NCBI GenBank assembly: GCA_944326615.1
Contig: CALVEO010000022.1
Location: 1 to 32,236, forward strand
Direction: 5' to 3'
Length of the DNA stretch: 32,236 bases
Source of the DNA: Candidatus Gastranaerophilales bacterium
GTDB lineage: Bacteria; Cyanobacteriota; Vampirovibrionia; Gastranaerophilales; Gastranaerophilaceae
The translations under genes were made by a program, and so were the position numbers. Shown here piece by piece: positions 15,261 through 24,827 of this stretch. The notes beneath the pieces were generated by a model that saw nothing but the letters and a program-made list of their open reading frames with translations, searched no databases and was not told the origin of the DNA. The stretch's first letter is position 1. Every line of letters starts with the position of its first letter.

Positions 15261-16499
15261 TTAATTAAGCGCTGTTGCATAATACTGATCTATAAAGTAT
15301 TTTTTGAACGTATCAGGCTGCAAATGCATTGAAGCTATATCTAAGATACCCTGCGGCATTCTTTTCATGCCGGCTCTGAATAACAAAGTGTTAACCTCAT
15401 TCATAAACAATGAATTATTTATTTGTCCGTAAGGTCTCGCATTTGCTGCATATTGATAATGTTCGGCTAATTTTTCAAGAATTCGTCGTTCTGATGCACT
15501 GTTATCAATCAATTTCACAACATCTTTAGCAGTTCTGTGCATTTCTTTATAATAATATTTTGTCAGGATTTTACCGTCGGGATATATATGAAAACCACCT
15601 GTATAATCAAGCGGACGGTGTTCTTTTGGAATACCTTTAAGGTTAACTTTTGATGTTATATCAACCCTGTAAGGATCGCCGTATTGCTTGGCAATTTCTT
15701 CAACCTGTAATGCTGAATCTATTCGACGATTTTGCAGAATTCCTTCACCGCGAATTTGACCGGGATTTACCTTAATACTGCCTTGTCCGGCCTCGTCATA
15801 CCAGTAATAATTACCGTTTTTGCCATGCGCAGAAATTTCATGCATTCTATTCATGGTTTTTATGTAACTGTCAAGGTCTTTTGTATAACTTCCTGATTCT
15901 ATAGCATCATTCATAAAAGCACGTGCTTCTCTTGAGGTTCTGATATATTTATAAGGTACAGGTTTGCCGTCATTTCCAGGATTACGACATAATTCATCTG
16001 CATTAATCTCAGGAAGTTTTTCACCAATAGAAATTCCATTAGCAGAGGTATCTTTGACAATGTAGCCGTTGTTTGTTTTTTCAATAGTCAAATGTTTTCT
16101 TGATACATACGCATAAGTATCATCGATTTTAATATCGCCTTCTCTGCCGACAGTAATTACATCGCCGTTTTTCATTGCATCTAATTTTGATTTTACATCC
16201 AGCGCTGTTAAGTCTAATTCATAATCTACCAGTTCCAATGTTTCGGTTCCATTCAAGAAAACAGGTTCATTTTTAGGAAGCTTTGTACCTTCTACTGCAT
16301 TTGAAAAATCCTGTGCCCGAATTTTTTCACCAGTTGAATTGGCATTATTAGCAGAATTAAATTGTTCATACTTTTCATTTAATTGTTTTTGCAATCTTGT
16401 TTTTTGTTCACAGTCAGGCATTTTGTCAAGCCATTTTTGAGCCTTATCTAAGTCTGCCGCTGTTCTTGCACGTCCGATATTGTTGCCAATCTGAGCCAT
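15261..16499 (-). CDS. FHA-domain protein with a divergent Fic/AvrB-like C-terminus
   Basis: The 412-aa protein has a helical N-terminus (1-50), a linker, and an FHA phosphopeptide-binding domain (about 90-165: G118-R119, S133-R-K-H136, N154-G). Residues 200-385 are unfamiliar but follow the order of Fic folds: a helix like Fic's first (IKTMNRMHEIS, 213-223), PGQIRGEG (246-253) at the place of the usual P-G-x-x-R, and then EHYQYAANARPYGQINNS with LFMNEVNTLLFRAGM (346-378) at the place of HPFxxGNGR plus helix. The catalytic His would be Arg355, so the domain may be inactive or AvrB-like. There is no signal peptide or TM segment. It lies 21 bp after the 1174-aa gene, presumably in one transcript. 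The FHA call is firm; the Fic likeness is inference. Confidence 0.8.
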   Translation of the reverse strand: MAQIGNNIGRARTAADLDKAQKWLDKMPDCEQKTRLQKQLNEKYEQFNSANNANSTGEKIRAQDFSNAVEGTKLPKNEPVFLNGTETLELVDYELDLTALDVKSKLDAMKNGDVITVGREGDIKIDDTYAYVSRKHLTIEKTNNGYIVKDTSANGISIGEKLPEINADELCRNPGNDGKPVPYKYIRTSREARAFMNDAIESGSYTKDLDSYIKTMNRMHEISAHGKNGNYYWYDEAGQGSIKVNPGQIRGEGILQNRRIDSALQVEEIAKQYGDPYRVDITSKVNLKGIPKEHRPLDYTGGFHIYPDGKILTKYYYKEMHRTAKDVVKLIDNSASERRILEKLAEHYQYAANARPYGQINNSLFMNEVNTLLFRAGMKRMPQGILDIASMHLQPDTFKKYFIDQYYATALN

Positions 16500-16520
16500 T
16501 GCCTTGGACTGTGTATGTTC

Positions 16521-19500
16521 CTATAACACTTGCGATGACAAAGGTTTTGATTTTAATGACTCTGCATCATTAGATGTTTCATGTTGAACGTTATCTGCAG
16601 TGGCGGCTTTTTTAGAAGCATTAAATTTTTCAAGGCTGTCATTCAGCGAGGCCATACGCTCATTCAATGAAGATAAATTTACAGATTTTTGGTTGAGCAT
16701 TGAATTTAAATTATTCAGTGCTTTTGTTACTTCAGCAGGGCTTTTTGCATCTTTTAGTGCATTAACAGCCTGCATTAATTCTTCAGAGCCTCCGCGATCA
16801 GGATGAACTTTTAAAATCAAAGATTGTAACTTGTTTTTATCAGTATTATTCCTGCTTAGCAGATCAGAGAACTGTTCTTTTATATCAGCTGCAAGCTGAG
16901 CTTCATTCAATTGCGGACGAAGTTTGTCTATTTCATCTTTCAGCTCCTGTTCGCTCATGGCCTGAAAATCTCTTTGATAATCTTTATCATTAACTTTTTG
17001 GTTTTGCGCGATATTTTCCTGTTTATTTTGGCTGTTTGCACTATAAGAATGATCTGTGTTTTTTCTTTCTAATCTTGGGGCATTTCCGCCTGAAGGTGCA
17101 TTAGGACCGTCAGGTCTGCCGGAAGTATTTGCTGCAGAATCAAAATCAGCACCGCCTTTTGTAAATTTATTTTTTACATTGTGAAATTTATCCGAGGCTT
17201 TTTGATATAAATTTGTATTTTTTAATTTATTACCGAGTTTTTCACCGGCAAAACCGACAGAACCAAAAGCCATGTTAGTTAACGTACCGCTTAAGCTGAC
17301 TTCTCCATTTTCGACATATTCTGCTCCGGCACCCACACCAACATCAGCTATAGTATCAATTACTGTTTCTTCCGTTTTTGTTAAAGCTGCAGCGTTTCCT
17401 GCCGTAGTATTTGGGACAGAAGCCTTATTAACTGCGGATTTTACACCCTGTTGTTCAAATTTTGTTAGTCCTGTTTCAGCAGCTGATGTAGTGCTTGTTG
17501 TTGTCAAACCTCTTTCTGCTGTAACAACAGCTTTATTCTCTAAGCTTAAGGCATTATTTTCTAAACTTGCAGCAGTTTTTTGTGCTGTTTGTTCTGCTTT
17601 TACAAGTCCTGTTTCAGCCTTACCAACCGCATTTGCAGCCTTATTAACAGCATTTGCAGTCTTTGCGCCTTTATAGACTTTATAACCGGCACCCAGAGCT
17701 TTACCGGCACCAAATGTTAAACCTGTAACGGCACTGTCAACTGCTGCATTGTCAAGTATTTCAGTAAATTCTCCATCCTGCAGCCCTTGCTCTGATGTCA
17801 TTCTGTCAGTAGTTTCAACAACTACATCGGCAACCATCGTTGAACCAGCTGCAACAACAGCTCCTGTAACCACTCCTGCAACACCGCCAGTTGCAATGGT
17901 TGCAGCAGTAAGAGCAACAGCACCGCCTATTTCAGCGGTTGTTTTAACAATAGCCGCGCCTGTCTGCTGGGATTCATTATATTTTGCTACACGCTCTCCG
18001 ATTGACTGTTTTGTACCAAAAGCTTTTTTGTAATTTTCAGCCGTCGGCTTCATTAAATAGTCAGCTATAGCATTCTGGTTATAATCTATACCGAATTTTT
18101 CTTTAAATGTAGCTTTAAATGCATTATCGCCTTTTTTAGCTGCAACTTTCAGTTCTTCAATAGTGTTTTTATATGCTTTCAAATCTTCCCGAACTTTTGA
18201 TGCCCTGTTATCAGAACCCCATAAAACACTTACAGCGTCAGCTACATCACCGGCCCAGCCGTCTTCTTTCATCTGCTGGTCAAATGCTGCCTGAGCACTG
18301 TCAAGCTGTTCGGAAAGCATATTCATAGTCTGGGTTTGGGCTGTTTTGCTATCTACTCTGACTGTATCTGCAAAATCAGATTTTTGAACATAACTGTTTT
18401 TCAAAATTTTGTTATCATGCGACATTACAAGTGAATTCCCGTCGGCATCAATAACATTCATTCTGTCATGGCCGTCCCCCCTTGAACTGTCAACTGCAAC
18501 CTGCCTGTTGCCTACTTTTACAGTTTTTCGGTGCGCACTTACCTGTGCCCATGATTCTTTCAAAATTACACCGTTATGCGCCACAACATAAACCTTGCCC
18601 TGTTTATCTTTTGCAATAGTACGTCCATGTGTTGCATCTCCGATTTTGGTAAGTTCAACCGAGCGTGATTTTTTGTTATTTTTGTAATAATCTCCGACAA
18701 CTTTTTCACCTGCGCCGTTGTGATTAATCAGACCTAACTTTTTGTAACTTTCTTCACGTTCTCTTGCAGCGGCTCTTTTTTGTTCACGTATCTGTTCATC
18801 TCTTGCATATTCTGCTTTTGCTTCATCTGCAGATTTTCTGCCCTGCAGAGCTTTATCATCGGCTTCTAATTCTTTAGGAATTTTAATCTCATCACCTACA
18901 CTGAAATACTTAGCATTTTTACCTTTTAGTTTGTCTTGATTTGCTGCCATCAAATCATCTGCAGATACTCCGAATTTTTTTGCTATTTCAGATATACTTT
19001 CGCCGTTCTGAACGATAATGCCTTTTGTATTACCTTCACCGTCATATTCTATTCCATATTGCTTACCATCAACAATTTTTGCCTGCTCAAGACGTTTTCC
19101 GGTTTCTGAATTATAAACCGTAGCGGTTTTATTTTCTCCCTGTGTAACAAGTTCCTGGGTTGTCCCGTCTTCCATATAAGCTCGTTCTGTTTTCTTGTCG
19201 GCTTCTGCTATAACTTCAGACAACAAATTTCCGTCTTTTAACTGCTGAACGGTATTCTTACCAGGTTCTGCAATATTTGCCGTTACGGTGCCGTCTTCGT
19301 TATAAGTGTAATCTGTAGTTTTTGCGACATCATTTCCGAGATCTTCAATCTTTTGAGTTAATACAGGCTTACCGTCAACATAGGTATAATCAGATTTAAC
19401 AGAACCTTCTGTAACACTCTGTTTAGTCTCCACACCGTCTTCGTAATCTATAACGGCTGTCTTTGAACCTTTATTTGTAACTATTGTTTTTTGTACGGGT

Positions 19501-20045
19501 AAATTGTTTTCTATTTCGGTTGTTTCCGTATCACCGTTTTGCTGAACAATCTGCTCTTTTGTAAGCTTTCTCTTATCATCAAAAAATTTTGTTGTAACAG
19601 CATTATTTTGATCAGTAGACATAATCTGTGATGTTTTATCCGGATTGATTGTCTCCTGCGAACCGTCTTTATAGGTAACAAGAATTGTCTTTTTGCCGTT
19701 CTGTTCAACAACTTTGGACTCCGTAATATTTTCACTACCCTGCGAAAGTTCGTTTACAAAATTGAACAGCTCTTTTTTATCAATATTTTTTAAATTCTGG
19801 CTTTTTAAAAACTTTTTGGCTTCGCGTTTTGTAAGTTTTTCATTACCTGCAGCATCCTGCAGTTTTTCAGTAAACTGCTGCATTTCATTTGCATCCAAAA
19901 CCCCGTTTTTGTCAATATCTGCCGCATCAAAAATGGATTTTTGTTCTTCTGTTTTTAACTGCTCGCGTCTAATACCGCCTTTTAATTGCTCGGTATCTAC
20001 TACACCATAGTTTTTTGAACCTTTACCTAATTGAATTTCAGACAT
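16521..20045 (-). CDS. Giant EF-hand/LysM/glycine-rich/HPD-motif protein
   Basis: The protein has 1174 aa. It opens with a canonical EF-hand loop (D43-x-D45-x-N47-G48-x2-D51-x2-E54), followed by short beta repeats about 110-345 with recurring (T)Y-x-DG units like YD/RHS or MORN-type hairpins. A LysM domain (about 344-391, NGESISEIAKKFGVSADDLMAAN) is peptidoglycan- or chitin-binding in known cases. A charged coiled region (405-437), a hydrophobic Gly/Ala-rich block (696-743) able to enter membranes, and low-complexity Ala/Thr/Asn/Gln-rich sequence follow. Near the end LQSLILKVHPDRGG carries an HPD (1081-1083) with flanking helices as in J domains. There is no signal peptide. AAGGAT precedes the ATG. 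Function unknown: a surface-active or effector-like protein is conceivable, with the FHA protein as partner. Confidence 0.85.
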   Translation of the reverse strand: MSEIQLGKGSKNYGVVDTEQLKGGIRREQLKTEEQKSIFDAADIDKNGVLDANEMQQFTEKLQDAAGNEKLTKREAKKFLKSQNLKNIDKKELFNFVNELSQGSENITESKVVEQNGKKTILVTYKDGSQETINPDKTSQIMSTDQNNAVTTKFFDDKRKLTKEQIVQQNGDTETTEIENNLPVQKTIVTNKGSKTAVIDYEDGVETKQSVTEGSVKSDYTYVDGKPVLTQKIEDLGNDVAKTTDYTYNEDGTVTANIAEPGKNTVQQLKDGNLLSEVIAEADKKTERAYMEDGTTQELVTQGENKTATVYNSETGKRLEQAKIVDGKQYGIEYDGEGNTKGIIVQNGESISEIAKKFGVSADDLMAANQDKLKGKNAKYFSVGDEIKIPKELEADDKALQGRKSADEAKAEYARDEQIREQKRAAAREREESYKKLGLINHNGAGEKVVGDYYKNNKKSRSVELTKIGDATHGRTIAKDKQGKVYVVAHNGVILKESWAQVSAHRKTVKVGNRQVAVDSSRGDGHDRMNVIDADGNSLVMSHDNKILKNSYVQKSDFADTVRVDSKTAQTQTMNMLSEQLDSAQAAFDQQMKEDGWAGDVADAVSVLWGSDNRASKVREDLKAYKNTIEELKVAAKKGDNAFKATFKEKFGIDYNQNAIADYLMKPTAENYKKAFGTKQSIGERVAKYNESQQTGAAIVKTTAEIGGAVALTAATIATGGVAGVVTGAVVAAGSTMVADVVVETTDRMTSEQGLQDGEFTEILDNAAVDSAVTGLTFGAGKALGAGYKVYKGAKTANAVNKAANAVGKAETGLVKAEQTAQKTAASLENNALSLENKAVVTAERGLTTTSTTSAAETGLTKFEQQGVKSAVNKASVPNTTAGNAAALTKTEETVIDTIADVGVGAGAEYVENGEVSLSGTLTNMAFGSVGFAGEKLGNKLKNTNLYQKASDKFHNVKNKFTKGGADFDSAANTSGRPDGPNAPSGGNAPRLERKNTDHSYSANSQNKQENIAQNQKVNDKDYQRDFQAMSEQELKDEIDKLRPQLNEAQLAADIKEQFSDLLSRNNTDKNKLQSLILKVHPDRGGSEELMQAVNALKDAKSPAEVTKALNNLNSMLNQKSVNLSSLNERMASLNDSLEKFNASKKAATADNVQHETSNDAESLKSKPLSSQVL

Positions 20046-20119
20046 TATTTATCCTTTTTTTCTTACTGCACTATAAATACAGCTACGGTAATGTCTGAAA
20101 AAAACTTTACAGTCCGGCT

Positions 20120-20150
20120 CCTATCCTATCCTATCCTATCCTATCCTATC
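20120..20150. repeat. Pentanucleotide tandem repeat (CTATC)6
   Basis: Six perfect copies of CTATC (20121-20150; GATAG on the minus strand) with one extra C. On the minus strand they start four bases after the TATAAT of the 1174-aa gene, so transcription should begin within them. Confidence 0.95.
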
Positions 20151-20154
20151 AGGC

Positions 20155-20183
20155 ATTATAACAATGTTTTAACCATTTTTAAA
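20155..20183 (-). promoter_or_regulatory. Predicted promoter of the EF-hand/FHA gene pair
   Basis: On the minus strand: TTTAAA (20183-20178), a 17-bp spacer, TATAAT (20160-20155). It gives a leader of about 100 bases that starts with the GATAG repeats. Confidence 0.5.
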
Positions 20184-20277
20184 TCTATATTTACATTTTG
20201 TAACATGTGATATTGCAAATCACTTGTATTAAGTATTGTTACAGAATTATTTAAAAAAAAGTGTTTTTAAAGTATGC

Positions 20278-20307
20278 TTGGCGTGTGTGCATGTGCACAT
20301 TTAATAT
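20278..20307 (+). promoter_or_regulatory. Possible promoter and operator of the DUF47-pit operon
   Basis: TTGGCG (20278-20283) and TAATAT (20302-20307) are 18 bp apart. The spacer holds the perfect 10-base palindrome ATGTGCACAT (20291-20300), a possible operator. No Pho box of the E. coli type was recognised. Confidence 0.3.
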
Positions 20308-20320
20308 AGAAAGGGAAATT

Positions 20321-20962
20321 ATGCCAAAATTTAATCTTATGTCATATATTATGCCGCCCGAAGATAAAATGTTTTTTACATATTTTCAGGACAGCGCTGA
20401 AATCTGCCAGAAAACAGCAAGGCTCTATGACAAAATTATGCATGACCATTTGAATGATGAATACAAAGAAAAAGCGCTTAAATATAAGAAAAAGGGTAAA
20501 TTATCATACAAAGCAGTTTTAAAACAGCTCAACAAAAGTTTTATAACGCCTATTGAAAGAGAAGATATTCAAACAATTGCCGTTCAATTAAATAAAATTA
20601 CAAAAAAAATAGTAAAAGCCTGTTTAAATTTGGAAGTATACAGATTGAATAATTACACCGAAGAAATGAAAGAACAGGCTTTAACTTTGGTTCAGGCAAC
20701 AGACAAACTCGCCGAAATTATTAAACTATTCAAAAAAGTTTCTGATGTTGAAAAAATTACCAAACTCAACATTGAAATGAAAGAAATAGAATCCCATGGA
20801 GACGAAATTCACCGCCGTGCAATGGGAAATCTGTTTTCAGGTAAATATGAAGCTCTTGAAGTTATCAAACTGAGAGATATGTATAAAGAAATTGAAAATG
20901 CTTTTGATGCCTGCTTTTATGTTTCAGACACAATTCTGAATGTAGTATTGAAGCAGTCTTAG
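20321..20962 (+). CDS. DUF47/PhoU-like phosphate-transport accessory protein
   Basis: The all-helical, 213-aa cytoplasmic protein begins FNLMSYIMPPEDKMFFTYF, the usual opening of DUF47 proteins, and carries the PhoU-like metal-binding helix EIESHGDEIHRRAM. DUF47 members lie next to Pit transporters and are thought to regulate them; here pit follows after 12 bp. The frame extends 20 codons upstream, but AAAGGG lies just before the ATG at 20321 and the shorter form matches the family start. It may gate phosphate uptake through Pit. Confidence 0.9.
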   Translation: MPKFNLMSYIMPPEDKMFFTYFQDSAEICQKTARLYDKIMHDHLNDEYKEKALKYKKKGKLSYKAVLKQLNKSFITPIEREDIQTIAVQLNKITKKIVKACLNLEVYRLNNYTEEMKEQALTLVQATDKLAEIIKLFKKVSDVEKITKLNIEMKEIESHGDEIHRRAMGNLFSGKYEALEVIKLRDMYKEIENAFDACFYVSDTILNVVLKQS

Positions 20963-20974
20963 GAATTAAAGAAT

Positions 20975-21991
20975 ATGACAATAACAATTTTACTTTTAAT
21001 AGCTGTGGTACTGGTAGCTCTGGCATTTGAATTTATAAACGGATTTCACGACTGCGCAAACGCAATTGCAACGGTGGTATCAACAAAGGTTTTATCACCA
21101 AAACAGGCAGTCCTTTTCGGTGCAAGTCTTGAATTTGTCGGAGCATTAACAGGCACACACGTTGCAAAGACAATAGGCGCCGGAATTGTTAATGCCGATA
21201 TGATTACATTGACAGTAATTTTCTGCGCACTTTTAGCCGCCGTAATCTGGAATTTGTTTACATGGTGGTTAGGGCTTCCTTCAAGCTCCTCACATGCTCT
21301 TATAGGCGGACTTTTAGGAGCTGCAATTGTAAAAGCAGGTCCAAGTGTTGTTCATCTTAATACTCTTATGGACAAAGTTATAATCCCTATGTTTACATCA
21401 CCTGTGCTGGGATTTTGTGTCGGATTTACTCTAATGCTTTTAATTGCCTGGGTTATTCTTATTTTGAGAGAAAACCCGCAGACTGTTAACAAACAGTTCA
21501 GAAAACTACAGCTTATATCATCAGGCCTTATGGCTCTGAGTCATGGTTCAAATGATGCACAAAAAACAATGGGTATAATCACTCTGGCCCTATTAGCAGG
21601 AGGAGTGCTACATAAAAGCCCGTCAGGAGAATTTGAAATACCGCTTTTTGTAATCATTGCCTGTGCAATCACAATGGCAGCCGGAACTATGAACGGCGGA
21701 TGGAAAATTATTAAAACAATGGGACATAAAATTATAAAATTAAAACCGATACATGGATTTGCGGCAGAAACTTCTGCTGCAGGCCTCATTTTGACGGCAT
21801 CGCATTTCGGAATTCCTTTGAGTACCACACACGTTATCTCAACAGCAATTATGGGTGTAGGTTCAACATTCCACGCACACGCTGTTAAATGGAGAATTGT
21901 CGGAAATATAGTTATTGCCTGGATTGTAACAATTCCTGCGTGTATGATTATTTCTTCTATCATATATTTTTTGATATATAAAATATTTTAA
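20975..21991 (+). CDS. pit: Inorganic phosphate transporter, PiT family
   Basis: The 338-aa membrane protein has about ten hydrophobic segments and the two inverted PiT signatures: GFHDCANAIATVVSTKVL near the N-terminus and LMALSHGSNDAQKTMGI in the middle. PiT proteins take up phosphate (often as metal-phosphate) driven by the proton or sodium gradient. Glutamate and serine-rich parts (SLEFVGALTG, LPSSSSHALIGG, GIPLSTTHVISTAIMG) complete the internal repeat. It forms an operon with the upstream DUF47 gene. No terminator is evident after the stop; the hxlR promoter begins five bases later. Confidence 0.94.
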   Translation: MTITILLLIAVVLVALAFEFINGFHDCANAIATVVSTKVLSPKQAVLFGASLEFVGALTGTHVAKTIGAGIVNADMITLTVIFCALLAAVIWNLFTWWLGLPSSSSHALIGGLLGAAIVKAGPSVVHLNTLMDKVIIPMFTSPVLGFCVGFTLMLLIAWVILILRENPQTVNKQFRKLQLISSGLMALSHGSNDAQKTMGIITLALLAGGVLHKSPSGEFEIPLFVIIACAITMAAGTMNGGWKIIKTMGHKIIKLKPIHGFAAETSAAGLILTASHFGIPLSTTHVISTAIMGVGSTFHAHAVKWRIVGNIVIAWIVTIPACMIISSIIYFLIYKIF

Positions 21992-21995
21992 TAAT

Positions 21996-22024
21996 TTGAC
22001 AAAACGTATAAAGTCCCCTATAGT
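21996..22024 (+). promoter_or_regulatory. Strong predicted promoter of the HxlR gene
   Basis: A perfect -35 TTGACA (21996-22001), a 17-bp spacer and TATAGT (22019-22024). This is the closest to consensus at -35 in the window. Confidence 0.75.
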
Positions 22025-22044
22025 ATATAAAAGATACTAAAGGG
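22016..22044 (+). promoter_or_regulatory. Inverted-repeat operator over the HxlR promoter
   Basis: CCCTATAGTAT (22016-22026) and ATACTAAAGGG (22034-22044) are 11-base arms with one mismatch around a 7-base centre. The site covers the -10 and the predicted start of transcription and ends eight bases before the ATG, as expected for self-repression by a dimeric winged-helix regulator. Confidence 0.6.
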
Positions 22045-22052
22045 ATTTTGTT

Positions 22053-22394
22053 ATGGAACTTAAAGACTTGCCCAAATGTCCCGTTGAAACGACATTAAAA
22101 CTTATCGGCGAAAAGTGGAAAATCCTTATTATCAGGGATTTATTAAACGGAACAAAACGCTTCGGTGAATTAAAAAAAGCCTGCAGCGGAATATCACAGA
22201 AAGTCCTTACTACAAATCTTCGTTCAATGGAAGATGACGGTCTTGTAAAAAGAGAGGTTTTCCCGCAAGTACCGCCACGTGTCGAATACACTCTCACAGA
22301 TGTCGGATACAGCCTTGCTTCTGTATTGAACTCCATGGCAAGCTGGGGAACGGATTATAAAACTTTCTTGAAACTTCTTAAAAAAAGAGGTTAA
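22053..22394 (+). CDS. HxlR-family winged-helix regulator
   Basis: The 113-aa protein matches HxlR regulators over its full length: K8-C9-P-V-E, TLKLIGEKWKILIIRDLLNGTKRFGELK, the recognition helix SQKVLTTNLRSMEDDGLV, the wing PPRVEYTLTDVG, and a C-terminal dimer helix. The N-terminal cysteine (C9) is the redox- or electrophile-sensing residue in several characterised members. It has AAGGGA before the ATG, a near-consensus promoter and an inverted repeat over that promoter, so autoregulation is likely. No divergent target gene is present; pit upstream and the repeat protein downstream run in the same direction. Confidence 0.93.
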   Translation: MELKDLPKCPVETTLKLIGEKWKILIIRDLLNGTKRFGELKKACSGISQKVLTTNLRSMEDDGLVKREVFPQVPPRVEYTLTDVGYSLASVLNSMASWGTDYKTFLKLLKKRG

Positions 22395-22507
22395 TATGTT
22401 AGTGTGCCTGACAGGGTAATATTTTACAAAATTTAATTGTGTATAATACTTTACATAAAATAGTAAAAATTATTTTATCATGTATTATATATGTAGGAGA
22501 AATTTAT

Positions 22508-23155
22508 ATGAAACTATTAACAGCAATCCAACAAGCGTTTCCTGAAAAAAAAGAAGATTCTCACTTAAAACTTCTTTATTCCAATATGAGTCCTAAAACA
22601 AGAGAAGAAATTATTTACCGCAAAAACGGAAAATCTATAGACAGAGTAATTGAAATTGATGTTGCAACAGGATTGAAAGTCAAAACAACACACTATGACT
22701 ATTTTAATGACAAAAAAATCCGCTCTATTGATGAATATGATAGAAATTCAGGCAAAAAAATAAGAACTGTTAATTATGTTCTCTACAAATCTATCGATGA
22801 ATATGATTTAAATACAGGTAAAAAACTCCGTACAATTAATTTTAATATTAAAGATGAGACAAAAATTTCATCAATACAGGAATACGATCAGCAAACAGGT
22901 AATATTGTTACTATTTCTATCTACAAACGTGATGGCAAAACCGTCAGTATAATCAAAAAAATTGATCCTGAAACCCGGAAAGTTACAAGCTGGGTAAACA
23001 ATAAAAACCTAAATTACAAACCAGCAGAACCTGCAAAAGTAATGACAAGAACTTATGATAATATAAAATTGCAGGAACCAAAAGACAGAGAAAATATTGC
23101 AAAGCTTATTGATAGTTTGTACAAAAACCAGTTAAAATTTGAAAACATTAGATAG
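22508..23155 (+). CDS. Tandem beta-repeat protein of unknown function
   Basis: The 215-aa protein is built from about five repeats of 22-27 residues of the form (S)I-x-E-Y-D-x-x-T/S-G-K-x-(L/I)-(R/K)-T-x-x-(Y/F), for example RSIDEYDRNSGKKIRTVNY and KSIDEYDLNTGKKLRTINF. These resemble YD- or DUF2963-like hairpin repeats from memory. A helical tail (NIAKLIDSLYKNQLKF) follows. No signal peptide or TM segment is seen from the chosen start. The frame extends to a GTG at 22439 and would add a hydrophobic stretch, but AGGAG lies nine bases before the ATG at 22508. The stop codon abuts repeat copy C, whose first hairpin (23158-23173) begins three bases later. Confidence 0.78.
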   Translation: MKLLTAIQQAFPEKKEDSHLKLLYSNMSPKTREEIIYRKNGKSIDRVIEIDVATGLKVKTTHYDYFNDKKIRSIDEYDRNSGKKIRTVNYVLYKSIDEYDLNTGKKLRTINFNIKDETKISSIQEYDQQTGNIVTISIYKRDGKTVSIIKKIDPETRKVTSWVNNKNLNYKPAEPAKVMTRTYDNIKLQEPKDRENIAKLIDSLYKNQLKFENIR

Positions 23156-23345
23156 GGGCAGCGTAGCCGCTGCACCCGATACCTGGGTCTTGCATGAACT
23201 TGTTATATCACTACAAAAAGGTAGACTTTGGCAATTAGAAAATAAGCCTTTTAACGTAAAAGGCCTACCCTCCTATCTTCTTATCTTCCTATCTTCTAGC
23301 TTGACATCCTAGCTTCCTACCTTCTTGCCCTCCGAATCAGTCTGC
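23156..23345 (-). repeat. Dispersed intergenic repeat, copy C
   Basis: This is the reverse complement of copy A over about 105 bases with few differences, then a longer run of TATCTTCC/CTACCTTCT-type pyrimidine blocks. It begins directly after a stop codon with a perfect hairpin GCAGCG-TAGC-CGCTGC (23158-23173), which copy A has only in degraded form. The remaining gap to eno (23346-23471) has no feature I can support except the eno ribosome binding site. Confidence 0.8.
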
Positions 23346-23468
23346 CCTCCAAATAAACCATTTCACTACTTGCAAAGATAAAAGTTTTATGACAAAATTC
23401 TAAAAGGGTTAATAGACAAAAACGCAAACAGATCTAAACTGCACCTGCGTTTGCAAAAAAGGAGATAA

Positions 23469-24755
<1,287 letters not shown>

Positions 24756-24777
24756 ACTTTTATTCTTAAAATATAAG

Positions 24778-24816
24778 ATTATCCCGCTGTAAAATTGTGC
24801 AGCGGGATAATTTTTC
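24778..24816. terminator. Terminator of eno, shared with convergent aroB
   Basis: A 12-bp perfect stem ATTATCCCGCTG / CAGCGGGATAAT (24778-24789 / 24800-24811) is followed by TTTT on the plus strand. Confidence 0.85.
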
Positions 24817-24827
24817 GGGTAATTCTG

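Noticed and set aside
16600-18591. Several plus-strand open frames opposite the 1174-aa gene
   Set aside because: Low-complexity Ser/Val/Ala-rich translations without SDs are mirror frames of an Ala/Thr-rich gene.
20261-20320. Upstream extension of the DUF47 gene
   Set aside because: The ATG at 20321 has AAAGGG and matches the family start; the extension covers the likely promoter.
23401-23456. Possible hairpin GCAAAC...GTTTGC before eno as a riboswitch or attenuator
   Set aside because: A six-base stem with a large loop and no terminator tail is not enough to support a regulatory RNA.
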